A stretch of 36,915 nucleotides of DNA, from contig JAADEC010000047.1 in NCBI GenBank assembly GCA_013153595.1, positions 1-36,915 of the forward strand. The letters run 5' to 3'. The translations under genes were made by a program, and so were the position numbers. A model generated the notes under the pieces. The model saw nothing but the letters and a program-made list of their open reading frames with translations. It was not told the origin of the DNA and did not search any database. The DNA comes from Thermococci archaeon. GTDB taxonomy: Archaea > Methanobacteriota_B > Thermococci > Thermococcales > Thermococcaceae. Of the stretch, positions 36,157-36,915 are shown in pieces. Positions within the stretch are counted from its first letter, which is position 1. Each line of letters starts with the position of its first letter.

Positions 36157-36220
36157 GGGCAGATGGGCCTGACCGCCCTATGTTTTTAAACCTCCGGGAT
36201 TACTGACGGTTGGTGATCGC

Positions 36221-36915
36221 ATGGGCTACACGGTAAGGGATCTCTCCCTGGCCCCAAGCGGGGAGAGGAAGATAGACTGGGTCTCAAGGTTCATGCCAGT
36301 TCTCCAGACCATAAAGAGGGACTTTGAATCAAGGAAGCCCTTCAGGGGTATCAGGATAGCCGCAACGCTGCACCTCGAGATGAAGACCGCGTTTCTGCTG
36401 CTGACCCTTAAAGCGGCAGGGGCAAAGGTCTCAGCCGCAGCGAGCAACCCGCTGAGCACACAGGACGACGTTGTGGCGGCGCTGGCCAAAGCGGGGATAG
36501 AGGTTCACGCCATCAGGGGAGAGACGAGGGAGGAGTACTACGAGAACATGCACAGGGCCCTCGACTTGAGACCGAACATAATAATCGACGACGGTGCGGA
36601 CATGATCGGAACCGTGCACAGGGAGAGAACCGATCTCGTGGACGACGTGTGGGGGGCAAGCGAGGAGACCACCACAGGGGTCACGAGGCTCCGCGCCATG
36701 GAGCGCAGCGGTGTTCTCAGATTCCCCGTGATAGCGGTGAACGACTCCTACACGAAGTACCTGTTCGACAACAGGTACGGAACCGGACAGTCCGTGTGGG
36801 ACGGTGTTGTGAGGACGACCAACTTGCTCGTCGCCGGAAAGAACGTCGTCGTTGTCGGCTACGGCTGGTGCGGAAGGGGAATAGCGATGCGCGCTCGGGG
36901 CCTCGGCGCTACTGT
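36221..36915 (+). CDS. ahcY: Adenosylhomocysteinase, 3' end truncated by window edge
   Basis: Frame from ATG at 36221: ...[47 protein letters not shown]..., [40 protein letters not shown]. Open to the window edge. Confidence 0.96.
   Translation, partial: MGYTVRDLSLAPSGERKIDWVSRFMPVLQTIKRDFESRKPFRGIRIAATLHLEMKTAFLLLTLKAAGAKVSAAASNPLSTQDDVVAALAKAGIEVHAIRGETREEYYENMHRALDLRPNIIIDDGADMIGTVHRERTDLVDDVWGASEETTTGVTRLRAMERSGVLRFPVIAVNDSYTKYLFDNRYGTGQSVWDGVVRTTNLLVAGKNVVVVGYGWCGRGIAMRARGLGAT

Noticed and set aside
1-36915. Search by eye for CRISPR arrays, IS elements, integrase/att duplications at tRNA 3' ends
   Set aside because: No regularly spaced repeats, transposase or integrase ORFs, or duplicated tRNA 3' ends recognised.

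Overview
Gene-dense archaeal chromosomal segment with Thermococcales-like (Thermococcus/Pyrococcus) content. Evidence: archaeosine tRNA-guanine transglycosylase, Pus10, KEOPS subunits (Pcc1, Cgi121), prefoldin beta, NreA, di-myo-inositol-phosphate synthesis genes, TATA/BRE promoters and CCA-encoding tRNAs. I support about 37 protein genes, including two truncated by the window edges (a metal ABC permease at the left, adenosylhomocysteinase at the right). There are five tRNAs: Val-CAC, Cys-GCA, Ser-GCT, Lys-CTT and Leu-GAG. I saw no CRISPR array, rRNA, transposon or prophage. Most of the long ORFs in the track that run antisense to recognisable genes look like high-GC shadow ORFs. The strongest system-level signal is at 27.6-30.4 kb: RHH regulator (CdrS-like), FtsZ, SegA/ParA ATPase and a SegB-like RHH protein, in one orientation behind an unusually AT-rich promoter with a nested dyad. 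Other points of interest are a secreted orphan protein between Pcc1 and prefoldin/DUF3194, an orphan solute-binding lipoprotein with a bacterial-looking terminator, a structured 194-bp intergenic region at 32.69-32.88 kb, a 45-aa ORF missed by the track, and a ubiquitin-like protein divergent from NreA. All family assignments are by eye from motifs; no searches were run.
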